Source: JADFQT01 sp965216025
Lineage (GTDB): Bacteria; Chloroflexota; Dehalococcoidia; Lucifugimonadales; UBA3495
Direction of reading: 5' to 3'
DNA length: 64,000 nucleotides
NCBI GenBank assembly: GCA_965216025.1
Contig: CBDCEX010000009.1
Location: 1-64,000 of the forward strand
The first letter of the stretch is position 1. Each line of letters starts with the position of its first letter. A model generated the notes under the pieces. That model did no database searches, was not told the DNA's origin, and worked only from the letters and a program-made list of their open reading frames with translations. The position numbers were made by a program, and so were the translations under genes. Below are positions 24,940 to 34,268 of this stretch, in pieces.

Positions 24940-26658
24940 ATGCCCCAAGCCAACAAGCTGATAGTCCAGGCACTGGAAGAGGCTGGGATAGAGTACGTAT
25001 TCGGTATTCCCGGCGGAGGCACCGGTCAAATTTACGGTTTGCTCTACGGCAAGGAAGACCGGATTAAGACCATCTTGTGCCGCCACGAGCAGACGGCCGC
25101 GATAATGGCCGATGTGTACGGGCGGGCTACCGGAAAGCCAGCGGTGGTCATGGGGCAGGGGCTGTTCATCGGTTCCAACGCCAGCTTCGGAATCATGGAG
25201 GCAATGCTCAGCAGCTCCCCAATGGTGGTGCTCACCGATACCTCAGATGGAGGGTCTGCCCAGCATCCGGCCAACCAATCGGGCGCAGGAGAGTACGGCA
25301 GCATCGACCTGCAGTCGATTTTCAAGGCCATGACCAAGTACACCACCCTGGCCACCAGCCCCAAAGAGGCGGTTATCGGCACCCAACTGGCCATCAAGCA
25401 CGCTACCAGCGGCCGGCCGGGCCCAGCCTGCGTGGTGATGCGCAGCGCCTCCATTGGCGGTGAAGTGGATGTGGAATCGCCACCCTTCATTCATCCAACC
25501 AGCGGATATCTGAACACCGCGAAGCCGCAGAGCGCGCCCCAAGATATCGAGCGAGCCATCGAAATCCTTTCCAACGCCAAACGCCCGGTGCTGGTAGCGG
25601 GCAACGGCGTCCACCTCTCCAAGTCCCACCCCCAGCTGCAGCAGCTAGCCGAGCTGTGGAACATGCCGGTGGCCACTAGTTATAAAGGAAAGAGCGCAAT
25701 CGCCGAGACTCACCCGTTGTCGGTGGGAATGGTGGGCGTCTATGGTCAGGCGGCCGCCAACAGCGCGGTGGGCGACGCGGACACGGTGGTGATAGTGGGC
25801 GCCAAGCTGAGCCCCCAGGACACCGTTCGGGAAAGGCCCAGCGTTTTCGACCCCCGCCGGCAGCACATAATTCAAATAGACATTGACGACCGTAACGCCG
25901 GCTGGACCTTCCCGGTGGAGTTGGGCCTCATCGGCGACGCCGGCAGCATCCTGAACCAGCTGCTGGAAGCCTCCCAGGATGCGGCCTCCAGCAGCGCCGG
26001 TAATCGCCAAGAGTGGGCGGACGGCCTGCCCCAGCGCAAGACCGACCTGCAATTCTATCGAGACCCGGCCATGGACATAGACACCTCGCCGGTCACACCC
26101 CAACGTTTAGTGTCTATCCTGCAAGAAACCCTGCCCCAGGACACCATTTTTTCCCTGGATGCCGGCAACAACCGCACCTGGATGGCTCACCTCTACCAGG
26201 CGCGGCAGGCCAACACCTTTTTCTGTCCCGGCGGCACCGCCGGCATGGGCTGGGGCTTACCAGCTGCCGTGGCCCTGAAAATAGTTTATCCGGACCGTCC
26301 CGTCGTGTCCGTAACCGGCGACGGCGGTTTCATGATGACGGTCAGCGCTCTGTCCACCGCCGTGCAATATCAGCTACCGATGATCTGCGTGGTCTTCAAC
26401 GACAATGCGCTGGGCATGGTCCGGCAGCACCAGCCGGAAGGCCGGCGCATCGCCTCTGAGTTCGTGGAAACGGACAACGCGGCGGTGGCTCGGGGAATGG
26501 GCGCCTTTGGAGTACAGGTCCGAGACTCCAAAGACCTGCCCGAGGCGCTGCGTCAGGCCCAGAACTCGGGATTGCCCTCGGTGGTCGATGTAATCATCGA
26601 CCGGGGCCCCAGTCCGGACGACTGGCGCGCCGACTTGCGGACCGCGGGGGAGACCTAG
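24940..26658 (+). CDS. Thiamine-diphosphate-dependent enzyme 2 (572 aa)
   Basis: AAGGAGG precedes the ATG. The protein shows Pyr domain FGIPGGGTGQIYGLLYG and CRHEQTAAIMADVYGRATG (catalytic Glu), a central domain with PVLVAGNGVHLS, and PP domain SVTGDGGFMMTVSALSTAVQ...FNDNALGMVRQHQ (GDG...N). It resembles acetolactate synthase large subunits in length but lacks the usual FAD-site context I would expect in a true IlvB, so it is likely a catabolic or side-pathway decarboxylase. Its TAG stop is part of the CTAG at which MITE copy 2 inserted; the protein is unaffected. Confidence 0.88.
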   Translation: MPQANKLIVQALEEAGIEYVFGIPGGGTGQIYGLLYGKEDRIKTILCRHEQTAAIMADVYGRATGKPAVVMGQGLFIGSNASFGIMEAMLSSSPMVVLTDTSDGGSAQHPANQSGAGEYGSIDLQSIFKAMTKYTTLATSPKEAVIGTQLAIKHATSGRPGPACVVMRSASIGGEVDVESPPFIHPTSGYLNTAKPQSAPQDIERAIEILSNAKRPVLVAGNGVHLSKSHPQLQQLAELWNMPVATSYKGKSAIAETHPLSVGMVGVYGQAAANSAVGDADTVVIVGAKLSPQDTVRERPSVFDPRRQHIIQIDIDDRNAGWTFPVELGLIGDAGSILNQLLEASQDAASSSAGNRQEWADGLPQRKTDLQFYRDPAMDIDTSPVTPQRLVSILQETLPQDTIFSLDAGNNRTWMAHLYQARQANTFFCPGGTAGMGWGLPAAVALKIVYPDRPVVSVTGDGGFMMTVSALSTAVQYQLPMICVVFNDNALGMVRQHQPEGRRIASEFVETDNAAVARGMGAFGVQVRDSKDLPEALRQAQNSGLPSVVDVIIDRGPSPDDWRADLRTAGET

Positions 26659-26832
26659 AAGTCTGGCCGGAAAGCCATTGGCCGGGTTTTACGCTACGCC
26701 AATCAGACGTATTCCAGTCTTATGCGGCACAGTAGTACATGTATTACGTTGAAACACCCGCTATATCATCGATAATCGACGTTATGAAAACGACGGTTTG
26801 GGGAGAATCGAGGTTTCCAGCCAGATTTCTAG
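26655..26832 (+). mobile_element. 170-bp MITE, copy 2, at a stop codon
   Basis: The element (26659-26828) has termini AAGTCTGGCCGGAAA and an imperfect complement (TTTCCAGCCAGATTT). It is flanked by CTAG at 26655-26658 and 26829-26832. Length equals copy 1 exactly and it lies in the opposite orientation. The left CTAG supplies the stop of the ThDP gene; the original site would have read ACCTAGGCT, so the stop existed before insertion. Confidence 0.9.
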
Positions 26833-26861
26833 GCTAACTCCGCCAGCGGGAGGACGGGAAA

Positions 26862-27413
26862 ATGACCCTGCAGACGACGCGAATTACTTACGAAGAATAT
26901 CTGAGTGGACCGGAAATCAAGGAGCGATATGAGATTGTCGACGGCGTAATTATTATGCCTCCCAGCCCTTCCACAGGCCATCAGCGGCTGCTTGCACGAG
27001 TGTACAAACTCTTGGACGCGTTTGTATCTGAACAACAACTCGGCGAGGTTCTTTTCGCCCCTTTGGATGTCGCTATCCAGCGAGAACCGTTGCGCACCCG
27101 CCAGCCCTACCTGCTCTTTGTTAGCGGCGCCAGGGCCGGCATAGTAGGCCAGGTTATCGAGGGCGCGCCGGATTTGGTGGTGGAAATTCTCTCCCCAAGC
27201 AACAGCCGGTCGGCAATGGAAGAGAAGCTGGCCGATTACGCCCGCATAGATGTACAGGAGTGCTGGCTGGTTTCTCCCGAAGCTCGCAGCGTGGAAGTGA
27301 TGGAACTGGGCGAGGGCCAATGGCAAAGGGTCGGGATTTTCGGGCTGGGGGACCAGGTTGATTCTCCAGTACTTCCCGGCTTGGGCCTGGCGGTGGCGGA
27401 GGTCTTCGGCTAA
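26862..27413 (+). CDS. Uma2-family endonuclease-like protein (183 aa)
   Basis: GGGAGGACGGGAAA precedes the ATG. The fold is the Uma2/DUF820 PD-(D/E)XK nuclease. It shows RITYEEYLSGPEIKERYEIVDG (N-terminal Glu), HQRLLARVYKLLDAFV, VLFAPLDVAIQ, QPYLLFV in place of the usual QPDLLFV, GAPDLVVEILSPSNSRS (acidic metal site) and YARIDVQECWLVSP. Such genes are very abundant in cyanobacteria and Chloroflexi; their biological role is unknown. The D-to-Y change in QPDL may affect metal binding. Confidence 0.88.
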   Translation: MTLQTTRITYEEYLSGPEIKERYEIVDGVIIMPPSPSTGHQRLLARVYKLLDAFVSEQQLGEVLFAPLDVAIQREPLRTRQPYLLFVSGARAGIVGQVIEGAPDLVVEILSPSNSRSAMEEKLADYARIDVQECWLVSPEARSVEVMELGEGQWQRVGIFGLGDQVDSPVLPGLGLAVAEVFG

Positions 27414-27615
27414 ATCTTCTTGATCTGGGAGGTGCCCCGGCGGTCAGTTTACCGGAAGTGATCGAGCGGTCATTTGTCCCGGGCATGAATCGCGGAGAGT
27501 TGAAGGCCACCCTCTGCTCTGTGAGGCCGGCACCAGCACGAACCCCCTTGGTGGTAGATTATCGACCACCTCTGTGTTCCCCTATATTGGAAATAGATAA
27601 CTTTGAGGTACATAA

Positions 27616-29754
27616 ATGACGACCTGGACCGATAGCATGTTGGCTTCCATCGATCAAATGCTCAACCCCAAGTCCATCGCCGTGGTTGGGGCGACACCAC
27701 GCATGCAGTACGGTGGTCGCTTCTTGAACTCGGCGCTCAAGGCTCAGGATCGGGTAAATGTGTACGCGGTCAACCCTCGCTACGAGGAGATCCAGGGGAT
27801 CAAGTCCTACCCCAGCGTCAGCGACTTGCCGGAAGCCCCCGACTTGGTGGGCATCGTCGTTCCATACAACCAGGTGCTGGACATCCTGAAAGAAAGCCAC
27901 CAGAAGGGCGCGAAATCAGCCGTGGTGATTTCCGCGGGCTTCTCGGAGCGGCAGGTGGACGATCGCCGCGACCTGCAGGGGGAGCTGGGGGCCTTTGCCC
28001 TGGAGTCCGGGATGCGCATATGCGGACCCAACTGCCTGGGACTGGCCAACGTGCGGGATGACATATGGGCCAGCGCTTCCTCCCGGGGTTCGGATGGTCT
28101 CACCGGTCCCATCGGCCTGATCTGCCAGAGTGGCGCTTCCGCTTTCGGTCCCTTTCTGACCCGGGCGGTGGAGAACGGCATCGGACTCAGCCACATTATC
28201 TCCACCGGGAACGAAGCGGACCTGGACTTTTGCGACTTCGCCCGATACCTGCTGGACGACGATGGGGTGAAGGTTATCGCCGGATTTGTCGAGGGGTTCA
28301 AAGACGCCCGAAAGCTGGTGGAGGTAGCCAAGCTGGCCGCGGAGAGATGCAAGCCCATTGTACTGATCAAGATCGGTCGCTCCGACCTGGGCACGCGGGC
28401 GGCCAGGTCCCACACCGCCGCTCTTACCGGCATGGATCAGCGCTACGACGCCATGTTCGCTCAGTACGGCATCACTCGGGTTCAGGACTACGACGAACTA
28501 TTGGAGGTCTGCCAGCTGCTGGCCCACTCCCCCAAGCCGGTTCAGCCCGGGGTGGCGGTGGTATCCCACTCCGGAGGCGTCAGCTCCTTGACCGCCGATA
28601 TGTGCGGCCAGGCCGGCTTGGACTTGCCGCCCCTGACCGACCAGGCCAGAGACGGTATCAACGCCATACTCAAGGGTTTCGGCTGGGCCGCCAACCCCTC
28701 TGATGTGACCGGGTTCGCCAACAGCGAGTCCTTCCCCGAGATAATGAATCATATGACCGGACAACCGAATATTGGCAGCCTGGTCGTCGCCAGCGCCGGA
28801 GCCGACGCGCAGGCGGAGCAGGTCATTGCCCATCGCGACGAAAGCTTGAAGCAGAGCAAGGGTGTGGCCTTCTTGTGGACCGGTACTCGGGGCGCCACCT
28901 CGGGTCTGCCCATGCTGAAGGAAGCCAACATTCCCATCTTTTATGTGCCCGACAAGCTGGCCCAGGGGCTGAGCGCGTTACAGAACTACCATTCCTGGCG
29001 AGACCTGCGCCTATCCCAGGGCTTCGCTACCCAGCAGACCATGAGCCAGCAGCAGACTCAAGCCCTGGCCGGGCTCCGGTCCAAGGCCGGCATAGCCGGT
29101 TCGGCACTGTCTGAACATCACAGCAAGCAGTTGGTTAACGCTTGGGGAGTGCCCACCACTCGGGAAACTCTGGTTACAACATCAGCCGAGGCGGTGGATG
29201 CCGCCCAGACCATTGGCTATCCGGTGGTGCTGAAAGTCGACTCACCGGACATTTTGCACAAGACGGAGGCTGGAGTAGTGCGGTTGGGTCTCCGGAATGC
29301 CGAGCAAGTGGCTGCCGCCTACGATGAGATCATGTCCAACGCCAAAACGCACGCCCCCGCCGGCGTCCTTAACGGCGTTTTGGTCCAGGAGATGGTGGCC
29401 GGCGGCACCGAGGTGATTGTGGGCGTGTCCTATGACGACCAACTGGGTCCTGTCTTACTCTTCGGCACCGGCGGCATAATGGTGGAGGTCTACAACGACA
29501 TAGCTCTGCGGTTATGTCCCATCAACCTCGAGGAAGCTGGGGAGATGATTGGCCAGGTGAAGGGAGCCAAGCTGCTGCAGGGCTTCCGAGGCAGTCCCCG
29601 GGGCGACGTGACGGCGCTGGCCGGCGCCCTGGTGCAGGTTTCTCAGTTGGCGGTGAACCTGGAAGGTCAGCTTTCCGAGTTGGACATCAACCCATTGATA
29701 GTGCTGCCCGAGGGCCAGGGCGTCAAGGCCGTCGATGCCCTGGCTCTGTTTTAG
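27616..29754 (+). CDS. ADP-forming acyl-CoA synthetase, fused alpha-beta (712 aa)
   Basis: Domain order matches ADP-forming acetate-CoA ligases. A CoA-binding Rossmann domain (SIAVVGATPRMQYGGRFL, residues 15-110) comes first. Two succinyl-CoA ligase-like domains follow, with RAARSHTAALTG near residue 265 where the phospho-His lies, and GVAVVSHSGGVSS. A C-terminal ATP-grasp domain (from about 480) has TIGYPVVLKVDSPDILHKTEAGVV and LVQEMVAGGTEVIVG. It makes ATP from acyl-CoA in the forward direction, or activates acids. Likely substrate-level phosphorylation or acid activation; substrate unknown. Single-gene unit. Confidence 0.92.
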   Translation: MTTWTDSMLASIDQMLNPKSIAVVGATPRMQYGGRFLNSALKAQDRVNVYAVNPRYEEIQGIKSYPSVSDLPEAPDLVGIVVPYNQVLDILKESHQKGAKSAVVISAGFSERQVDDRRDLQGELGAFALESGMRICGPNCLGLANVRDDIWASASSRGSDGLTGPIGLICQSGASAFGPFLTRAVENGIGLSHIISTGNEADLDFCDFARYLLDDDGVKVIAGFVEGFKDARKLVEVAKLAAERCKPIVLIKIGRSDLGTRAARSHTAALTGMDQRYDAMFAQYGITRVQDYDELLEVCQLLAHSPKPVQPGVAVVSHSGGVSSLTADMCGQAGLDLPPLTDQARDGINAILKGFGWAANPSDVTGFANSESFPEIMNHMTGQPNIGSLVVASAGADAQAEQVIAHRDESLKQSKGVAFLWTGTRGATSGLPMLKEANIPIFYVPDKLAQGLSALQNYHSWRDLRLSQGFATQQTMSQQQTQALAGLRSKAGIAGSALSEHHSKQLVNAWGVPTTRETLVTTSAEAVDAAQTIGYPVVLKVDSPDILHKTEAGVVRLGLRNAEQVAAAYDEIMSNAKTHAPAGVLNGVLVQEMVAGGTEVIVGVSYDDQLGPVLLFGTGGIMVEVYNDIALRLCPINLEEAGEMIGQVKGAKLLQGFRGSPRGDVTALAGALVQVSQLAVNLEGQLSELDINPLIVLPEGQGVKAVDALALF

Positions 29755-29776
29755 GCAGATGTGTGAGATGCAACCG

Positions 29777-29863
29777 CTCATGGTTCGACGGGCTCACCCC
29801 GAACGGTAGGGGTCCCGTCCGTCCGGAGGCTCTCGAAGGGCGAACGGGCTATTTACAGAGCAG
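29777..29863 (+). repeat. Dispersed repeat, family B, copy 2
   Basis: It runs from CTCATGGTTCGACGGGCTCA through CCGTCCGGAGGCTCTCGAAG to GCTATTTACAGAGCAG. The same roughly 87 bases occur in reverse at 40189-40275. Part of the unit is itself inverted (CTTCGAGAGC...), so it can fold. Confidence 0.85.
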
Positions 29864-29886
29864 GAGTAAAGTCCCGCTAGTCCGAG

Positions 29887-30306
29887 CTAATCCCGCTCTT
29901 GCAGCACATTGCCGTTCAGCTCGACAACCCGGTCCAACTTCACCAGCACCGCCACACCGGCGCGTTCCGGGTCCCGGTCCAGCTCGGCCTGGACTGTTCG
30001 GTTCATGACGTTATCTCGAATCGCGCCAGCTTCGAATACCGTGGCGGTGCCATAGAAGCGCCAGTTGATCCGCTTGGCCGGGTTTCGGTAGAAAATCACC
30101 ACCTGAGGGTTATCAACAACGTTTTCAAGAGCCGACCGCTTGGCCCGCTCCCAGTAGGCCAGCGTTTCCCGGTCAAATACCAACACGCTGCCCTTCATGC
30201 TTATTTGGGGCCTGCCTTCTGGGGACGCCGTGCCCAGTATGCAACAAACGCCCTCCTCAAGGGCAGCGTCTATCAGTTGGCGTATTTCATCATCCAAGTA
30301 AATCAC
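29887..30306 (-). CDS. PPOX-class flavin/F420-dependent protein (139 aa)
   Basis: GAGGTGAAAC precedes the GTG at 30306. The split-barrel fold of pyridoxamine-phosphate-oxidase-like proteins is seen: CCILGTASPEGRPQISMKGSVLVFD, TLAYWERAKRSALENVVDNPQVVIFYRN and WRFYGTATVFE. These small homodimers bind FMN, F420 or haem and reduce or oxidise varied substrates. Length is normal. No operon partner: the gene lies between repeat B2 and the divergent CHAT gene. Confidence 0.85.
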   Translation of the reverse strand: MIYLDDEIRQLIDAALEEGVCCILGTASPEGRPQISMKGSVLVFDRETLAYWERAKRSALENVVDNPQVVIFYRNPAKRINWRFYGTATVFEAGAIRDNVMNRTVQAELDRDPERAGVAVLVKLDRVVELNGNVLQERD

Positions 30307-30488
30307 GTTTCACCTCGATTTCCAGGCCTGACCTGGGTCCTTGGCTCCTGGGTACTTGGCCAAAAGGAGCCACTCTAATCCCCATATAGTATAATGCGAC
30401 CCATGGACTAGAAAAGGCCAAGGGAGTTCCTCCCCCGGAGACCCTACACTTTGGCGGAGACCTTACCCTCAGGCAACAGGAGGCAACG

Positions 30489-33400
30489 TTGGTAGAGGCG
30501 TTGGAAATTCACCATCTTTCCGAAGCCGGGCAGGTCCAGTTAGGCTGGATGTCCGGAAATAGCAGGCAGAGCGCACCGCCGGTGGCTTTCCAAAACCCTT
30601 TGGCCAATTCCGACTATGAAGAGATCGGTTGGTACCTGCGGGATTACCTGGACAATCCCTTTGGCGAAGCCGCGGCCCGGGCCGAAGCGGTAGAAACTGG
30701 CCTGCGGAACCTGGGCCGGTTACTGTTCCAAGCCACATTTAGGGGGAACGAGGAATCCTTCCGCCTCTACTCGGAGGCGACGGCCGCTGGGCTGGCCGAA
30801 TGTACCCTTAACATCATCTCCGACCAGGCGGAGTTCCTGGCCCTGCCCTGGGAGTTGATGAACGAACCCGATGCCGGCTACCCGGCTACCCAGATGGCAT
30901 CGGTGTCGCGCCGGTTGGATCAGGCCTCGCCGTCCGTTCAGGAAGAGCAGTCCTCGGCCCCCCAGTTCAACGTCCTACTGGTCTCACCCATGCCGGCACC
31001 TATTACTGAGGGCTCCGGCGCCAACATTCAAGAGTCTCACGGGCAACAGGCCACCGAGACAATTAAGGTCCTGGAATCCCTCAACATACAGGTAGAGCTG
31101 GACTATCTCCGTCCACCAACCTGGGATTCCCTGAGCCAGGTTCTAGAGGAGCGCTCCGGGCACTACCATCTGGTCCATTTCGACGGCATCACCATCGCGC
31201 CCGGTACCGCCGGGGATTCAGCGGAAGATTCTGAGCCGGCTTTAATTCCGGATTTAATCTTTGAGGACGAGCAGTACCAAGCAGATCCGGTACCGGTCTC
31301 TCGGGTGGCGCAATTGCTCCTTTCGGCAGGGGTTCCCTTGGTAGTGCTGGCTGCCGGAGAGCAGCCCAACCCCGGCCATGCCCCCCACCTCTGGGCCGCC
31401 GCCGGCCGAGTCCTGGCCCAAGCCGGCGTTCCGCAAGCGGCGATCTTGCCCCACGCCCTGCATGGCGCTGACACGACGGAGCAGTTCCTCAGGGAATTAT
31501 ATCAGGCGCTCACCCAAGGGTCCGGCCTGGGAACGGCCTTGGCCCGAGCCCGCCGCAGCCTGATGGACGAGCCGCACCGGCTGACCTTGACTGGAAAAAA
31601 AGTGTTCTGGGACTGGATTGCTCCTCAGGTCTATGAATCGGCCCACTACACCCCACCGGTTATTGAGGAAGAACTGCCGGACCCGCTAGCGCCCCCGGTA
31701 AGTTCAGGGACAGAGGAGGAGGATACAGGAACCCCTCTGCCCGCCGCCGGTCAGTACGGTCTGGTCGGAAGGAACCTGGAAATACGCCAGGTCGAACGCC
31801 TTTTCCAGCGGAGTCCGGTGGTGCTGCTTTCGGGCGATACCGGGGCCGGCAAAACCGAGCTGGCCCTCGGCATATCCCGCTGGTGCCAGCGAACCCTCCG
31901 GGACCAGCTTCCCGGCGGTGTATTTTATTCAACCTTCGAGGCGTCCCATCCCGCGGGTCTGGAACGAACCATTCATGAGATCGGAACTTCCGCCGCTGGA
32001 CTGGAGTTTGCCGACATGAACGCCAGGCAGCAGCGGCTTTGGGTGCTGGATTATCTCCAGAAGCGCCCGTCATTGCTGGTCTGGGACAACATCCAGAATG
32101 TCGCCGGGGATCCGGCGCGGGAAGGGTCGGGGCTGTTAACCTCCGGCGAACAAGCCGAGTTGAGCGAATTCATCGCCCAGGCAACTCAAGAGGGGTCAGC
32201 CAGCCGGGTATTGCTGGTGAGCCAGAATCCTTCCCTCCCCTGGCTTACTGCTCCCTTTCAACAGCAGACGCTGGGCGGGCTGCGCGGACACGACCGGCTC
32301 GAGCTGGCTGGGATAATCTTGGAAAAAGCGACAGTAGATGCGGCCCGGGTAACCCCCGATTCCCTGGCTTTGCTGGACCTGCTGGAGGGCCATCCCCTAG
32401 CGATGCAAATAGCATTACCCCTGTTGAAAGAGGTGCCCTCTTCGATTTTGCTGGCGGAGATTCGCCGGGGCATGGAGGAAATGCCCGAGGATGCGGTAGA
32501 AGAGGGGCGGCCCTCCTATTTGACGGCGGCAATGGAATACTCCTGGAGCAAAATGACCCACCGCAGCCGAACCCACCTGCCGATGCTCGCCCTGTTCCAG
32601 AGGCGGACGATGATGGACATTCTGAATCACATCACCCAGGAGGGGGCGGCCTACCGCAGCGCGATGGGGGAGGAGTTGGGCTGGGGCGCCTGCCGCACCA
32701 TGCTGCGCTCCGCCCAGGCCGCCGGGTTCCTGGATCCCATCTCCCCCAGCGTTTACCAGATACACCCGGCCCTGCCCTGGTTCTACGGCCGAAAGTTGAC
32801 CCAGCAGCTGTCCGGCCCGGCTATCCGCCAGTTGGAGCTTGAGTTCCTGCGGGTTTACGCCGATACCGCCGACTACTTTATGGAATCTCTCTACGAGAAT
32901 CAGGCCTCCGGGGTCACTGCCATTCTGGCCGAAGAGGGCAACTTGACCCAGGCCTTGGGACTGGCCCTGGAGGCAGAACAGTGGGACAGCGCCCAGCTGC
33001 TGGTTCAGCCCTTGGCTCAGGTTTACCGCATGCAGAAGCGTTACCCCGAGCTGCAGCGGCTGCGGGGACAACTGCTGGAGTCGGTGGGCACGACCGCCGC
33101 CGAGGCGCAGGAGCAAGGCGCCATTGAGCTATGGGTTTATCTTCAAGGCACCGCGGCCAGCGAAGCTACGGAACTGCTGGACCTGAATACGTCTGAGGCC
33201 CTGAATCAGCAATTGCTGGAATACCTGGTCGCCCAGCCGGAAGGGGAGCAGGACCCTCGAACCGCCGCCGTCTACCATCAGTTTGGCATCATCTCCCTGA
33301 ATCGCCGGCAATGGGACGAAGCCGCCGGCTGGCTGCAAAAATCCCTGGCGATCATCGAAGAGGGGGAAGACCTTCTTTCTGTGGCTGACGATCATTACGC

Positions 33401-34235
33401 CCTCGGGCAGGTCAGGCAGGGTCAGCGGCTTTATACCGAGGCCAAAGAGTGGTACAAAAAAGCCTTGGACATCCACCAACGCCTCCCGGATGAAGAAGAA
33501 ATGGTCAAGGATTACCAGGCCTTGGGGATGATTTCCCACCTCAAGTTCGAGTATCGGGAGGCCGAAAACTGGTATTATCGGGCTCGGGAAATGGTAGAAG
33601 AAAGCCGGGATCAACAGACCGCGATCCAAATTTACCATCAGCTGGGCACTATTTTCCACGCTCAGTCGGATTTTGAGGAAGCTCGGGACCTTTACCAGCA
33701 GGCCCTCGACCTGAGCGAACGTACCGGCAATCGGGAGCAAATGGCGGTGGAATTTCATCACTTGGGGCTACTGGCCCAGTCTCGAGGCATCCTCTTCGAC
33801 GAGGCAGAAGGGTTGTACCAAACCGCGCTGGAATATCTTGAGGACTTGGGAGATCGCCGAGGAGTGGGGGACGAGTGCCGCCAGATGGGGGTGCTCTTCC
33901 ACGAGCAGCAGCGCTACGACGATGCCCTGAAGTGGTACACTCAGGCCAGGGAGATTTTTGAAGAACTGGGTGATATCCAGCGGATCGTCCGTACCTACGG
34001 CCAGCTGGGGATGATCGCCGAAGAGCAGGACGACATTGAGGCCGCCCTGGAATGGGTTGCCCGCACTTACCAGTTGGTGGTAGAGCATGACCTACCAATG
34101 CTGGTGCAGGTAAAGGCCCATTTGGCCCGCCTGCGCGATAAGTTCGGCGACCAGGGATTCCAAAAATGGTGGCAGGACTATACCGGGGAGCCAGCCCCTA
34201 CCGATCTGGATGTGGATACCAGCTTCATCTTATAG
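30489..34235 (+). CDS. CHAT-like, STAND NTPase, TPR protein (1,248 aa)
   Basis: Residues about 1-150 are of unknown fold. Residues about 160-400 form a CHAT (caspase-like) domain: FNVLLVSPMP, the His motif YHLVHFDG near 226, and VPLVVLAAGEQ near 284, where active CHAT proteases have Cys (LxACxS). Residues about 425-690 form a STAND/NB-ARC NTPase: LVGRNLEIRQVERLF, Walker A GDTGAGKTELAL near 450, Walker B SLLVWDN near 529, and a winged-helix region. From about 928 to 1205 at least seven TPR units follow (for example ARDLYQQALDLSERTGNREQ). The architecture is that of bacterial NLR-like signal proteins. Without the Cys the CHAT part is probably inactive as a protease. A TTG start at 30489 with AGGAGG is chosen. 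Confidence 0.87.
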   Translation: MVEALEIHHLSEAGQVQLGWMSGNSRQSAPPVAFQNPLANSDYEEIGWYLRDYLDNPFGEAAARAEAVETGLRNLGRLLFQATFRGNEESFRLYSEATAAGLAECTLNIISDQAEFLALPWELMNEPDAGYPATQMASVSRRLDQASPSVQEEQSSAPQFNVLLVSPMPAPITEGSGANIQESHGQQATETIKVLESLNIQVELDYLRPPTWDSLSQVLEERSGHYHLVHFDGITIAPGTAGDSAEDSEPALIPDLIFEDEQYQADPVPVSRVAQLLLSAGVPLVVLAAGEQPNPGHAPHLWAAAGRVLAQAGVPQAAILPHALHGADTTEQFLRELYQALTQGSGLGTALARARRSLMDEPHRLTLTGKKVFWDWIAPQVYESAHYTPPVIEEELPDPLAPPVSSGTEEEDTGTPLPAAGQYGLVGRNLEIRQVERLFQRSPVVLLSGDTGAGKTELALGISRWCQRTLRDQLPGGVFYSTFEASHPAGLERTIHEIGTSAAGLEFADMNARQQRLWVLDYLQKRPSLLVWDNIQNVAGDPAREGSGLLTSGEQAELSEFIAQATQEGSASRVLLVSQNPSLPWLTAPFQQQTLGGLRGHDRLELAGIILEKATVDAARVTPDSLALLDLLEGHPLAMQIALPLLKEVPSSILLAEIRRGMEEMPEDAVEEGRPSYLTAAMEYSWSKMTHRSRTHLPMLALFQRRTMMDILNHITQEGAAYRSAMGEELGWGACRTMLRSAQAAGFLDPISPSVYQIHPALPWFYGRKLTQQLSGPAIRQLELEFLRVYADTADYFMESLYENQASGVTAILAEEGNLTQALGLALEAEQWDSAQLLVQPLAQVYRMQKRYPELQRLRGQLLESVGTTAAEAQEQGAIELWVYLQGTAASEATELLDLNTSEALNQQLLEYLVAQPEGEQDPRTAAVYHQFGIISLNRRQWDEAAGWLQKSLAIIEEGEDLLSVADDHYALGQVRQGQRLYTEAKEWYKKALDIHQRLPDEEEMVKDYQALGMISHLKFEYREAENWYYRAREMVEESRDQQTAIQIYHQLGTIFHAQSDFEEARDLYQQALDLSERTGNREQMAVEFHHLGLLAQSRGILFDEAEGLYQTALEYLEDLGDRRGVGDECRQMGVLFHEQQRYDDALKWYTQAREIFEELGDIQRIVRTYGQLGMIAEEQDDIEAALEWVARTYQLVVEHDLPMLVQVKAHLARLRDKFGDQGFQKWWQDYTGEPAPTDLDVDTSFIL

Positions 34236-34268
34236 CATCGGCAGATTTTTGGGGATGGTATCACCGGG

